A stretch of DNA of 64,000 nucleotides from HXMU1420-13 sp963691715 (GTDB lineage: Bacteria; Bacteroidota; Rhodothermia; Balneolales; Balneolaceae), in the NCBI GenBank assembly GCA_963691715.1, contig OY829281.1:620001-684000 (forward strand), written 5' to 3'. This document shows, in pieces, positions 63,345 through 64,000 of this stretch. How positions within the stretch are numbered: position 1 is the stretch's first letter; the number at the start of each line of letters is the position of its first letter. The notes below the pieces were generated by a model, which made no database searches, had not been told where the DNA came from, and worked only from the letters and a program-made list of their open reading frames with translations. Both the position numbers and the translations under genes were made by a program.

Positions 63345-64000
63345 TGCGAATGCATTCCTGTGGAACTACTCATTTGGGCTAACCATGCCCGGCCGCTCTT
63401 CCAACACCGCCAACCCCAATGATAATTATAAGTTCACGGGCTATGAAAACGACGACGAAGGCGGGCTAGATATTTATCATGCAGGGGCTAGGGGATACGA
63501 TCCTGTCTTAGGCAGGTTTATGCAGATTGATCGGTTTTATGATAAGTATCCAAATATGAGCACCTACCAGTATGGTGGAAATAATCCCCTTTATTTTATC
63601 GATGTCAATGGGGATAGCTTGATTGAGATTCAGATTCAAGATGATGGAGGATTAATAACAAATGATGAGCCGATTTTAATAGATCATCGGTATAAGAGTG
63701 AATTTTTAGATATACTAAGTACTGCTGTTGCGAATGGAACGAATATCAATATTAATAGTTCTTTTAGACCTGTTGAAGAGCAAATGAGTTCGGAAATTCA
63801 AGATAATGGAACCACACCAGCAGGTACAGAGAGCAAACATACAGCAGGTTTAGCTATTGATTTTAATCTTTACACAAATAATAATAGGTCTGAAGGAATG
63901 TTAGCCGAAAATGCTGGTCAAAATGCTACGAACAATACATTTATTGAAGGCATTGGAAATTCTGGTAGCAGATTTGGAGGAGATTTCTCTAGTCCAGGTC
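63244..64000 (+). CDS. Orphan RHS tip D with M15-like peptidase toxin domain (runs off window)
   Basis: 252 codons from the leader ATG, open to the window end. The RHS core (FGLTMPGRSS, NPNDNYKFTG, DPVLGRFMQIDRFY, NNPLYFIDVNGD) is preceded by a 7-residue insertion (AFLWNYS) at the usual DYYPFGL junction. The toxin domain then shows INSSFRP, S197-KH199-TAGLAID206 and GSRFGGDF: the SxHxxGxAxD motif and R-x-GG-D of M15 peptidases such as VanY and endolysins, which cut peptidoglycan. The last metal ligand lies beyond the window. Its immunity gene is not visible. Confidence 0.7.
   Translation, partial: MLGRELHTNFCAVLVWEMQEPQKKTASVKKCSDYANAFLWNYSFGLTMPGRSSNTANPNDNYKFTGYENDDEGGLDIYHAGARGYDPVLGRFMQIDRFYDKYPNMSTYQYGGNNPLYFIDVNGDSLIEIQIQDDGGLITNDEPILIDHRYKSEFLDILSTAVANGTNININSSFRPVEEQMSSEIQDNGTTPAGTESKHTAGLAIDFNLYTNNNRSEGMLAENAGQNATNNTFIEGIGNSGSRFGGDFSSPG

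Noticed and set aside
1..64000. tRNA, rRNA or CRISPR array
   Set aside because: I found no cloverleaf-like gene, rRNA stretch or regularly spaced short repeat. The repeats present are dispersed or tied to the element.

Overview
The window looks like a chromosomal segment of a low-G+C, Gram-negative bacterium of the Bacteroidota/Balneolota side of the tree. Evidence: a type IX-style C-terminal sorting domain with the NYPNPFNPST motif on a very large S8 protease, a Bat/DUF58 aerotolerance-type cluster, BNR/VPS10-like and S9 secreted proteins, and frequent TTG starts. Genus assignment is inference.

Region 1 (1-38 kb) is ordinary housekeeping sequence. In order: the start of mfd, a BatA/DUF58 cluster split by an M23 peptidase gene, recO-htrA-lipoprotein, the S8 protease, an AtuA-like gene, two ABC half-exporters whose motifs fit a heterodimer with one degenerate ATPase site flanking an RNase Z homologue with an RG-rich tail, a btaA/btaB pair for betaine lipid, prfB with the classic +1 programmed frameshift, nadB-coaE, fbp, a DUF192/BNR pair, and the rimP-nusA-infB-rbfA-truB-ribF operon.

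Region 2 (38.5-58.3 kb, with a further cassette at 63.2-64 kb) is the notable part. A two-gene secreted RHS system (N-terminal half at 38578, RHS-repeat and core half at 41334) ends in a variable toxin tip followed by an immunity gene. Downstream lie three orphan RHS tips (B, C, D). Each restarts within the same conserved core motif (PFGLTMPGRS), and B and C each have their own immunity gene. The orphan tips carry motifs of peptidoglycan enzymes: YkuD-like His/Cys in B, a weaker His/SxGC motif in C, and an M15-like SxHxxGxAxD motif in D. The immunity proteins of B and C carry export signals; that of tip A does not.

Between tip A and tip B, and again between tip B and tip C, sits a copy of the same ~4.8 kb G+C-richer element. 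It encodes an XRE repressor (minus strand), a SymE-like toxin (frameshifted in copy 1), a P-loop ATPase and two overlapping tyrosine recombinases. The second recombinase lacks two catalytic residues. A ~0.5 kb non-coding tail with two long bipartite inverted repeats follows. Each element copy starts at a TAACCTAGTTAC block just behind an immunity gene and ends in a ~130-nt leader that reads directly into the next orphan tip. Tip D keeps only the leader. The arrangement suggests a recombinase-linked system that collects or shuffles RHS toxin/immunity cassettes. This is inference from layout and has not been demonstrated.

Region 3 (58.3-63 kb) holds dispersed palindromic repeats, a HicBA toxin-antitoxin pair and an S9 peptidase. 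No rRNA, tRNA or CRISPR array was recognised.
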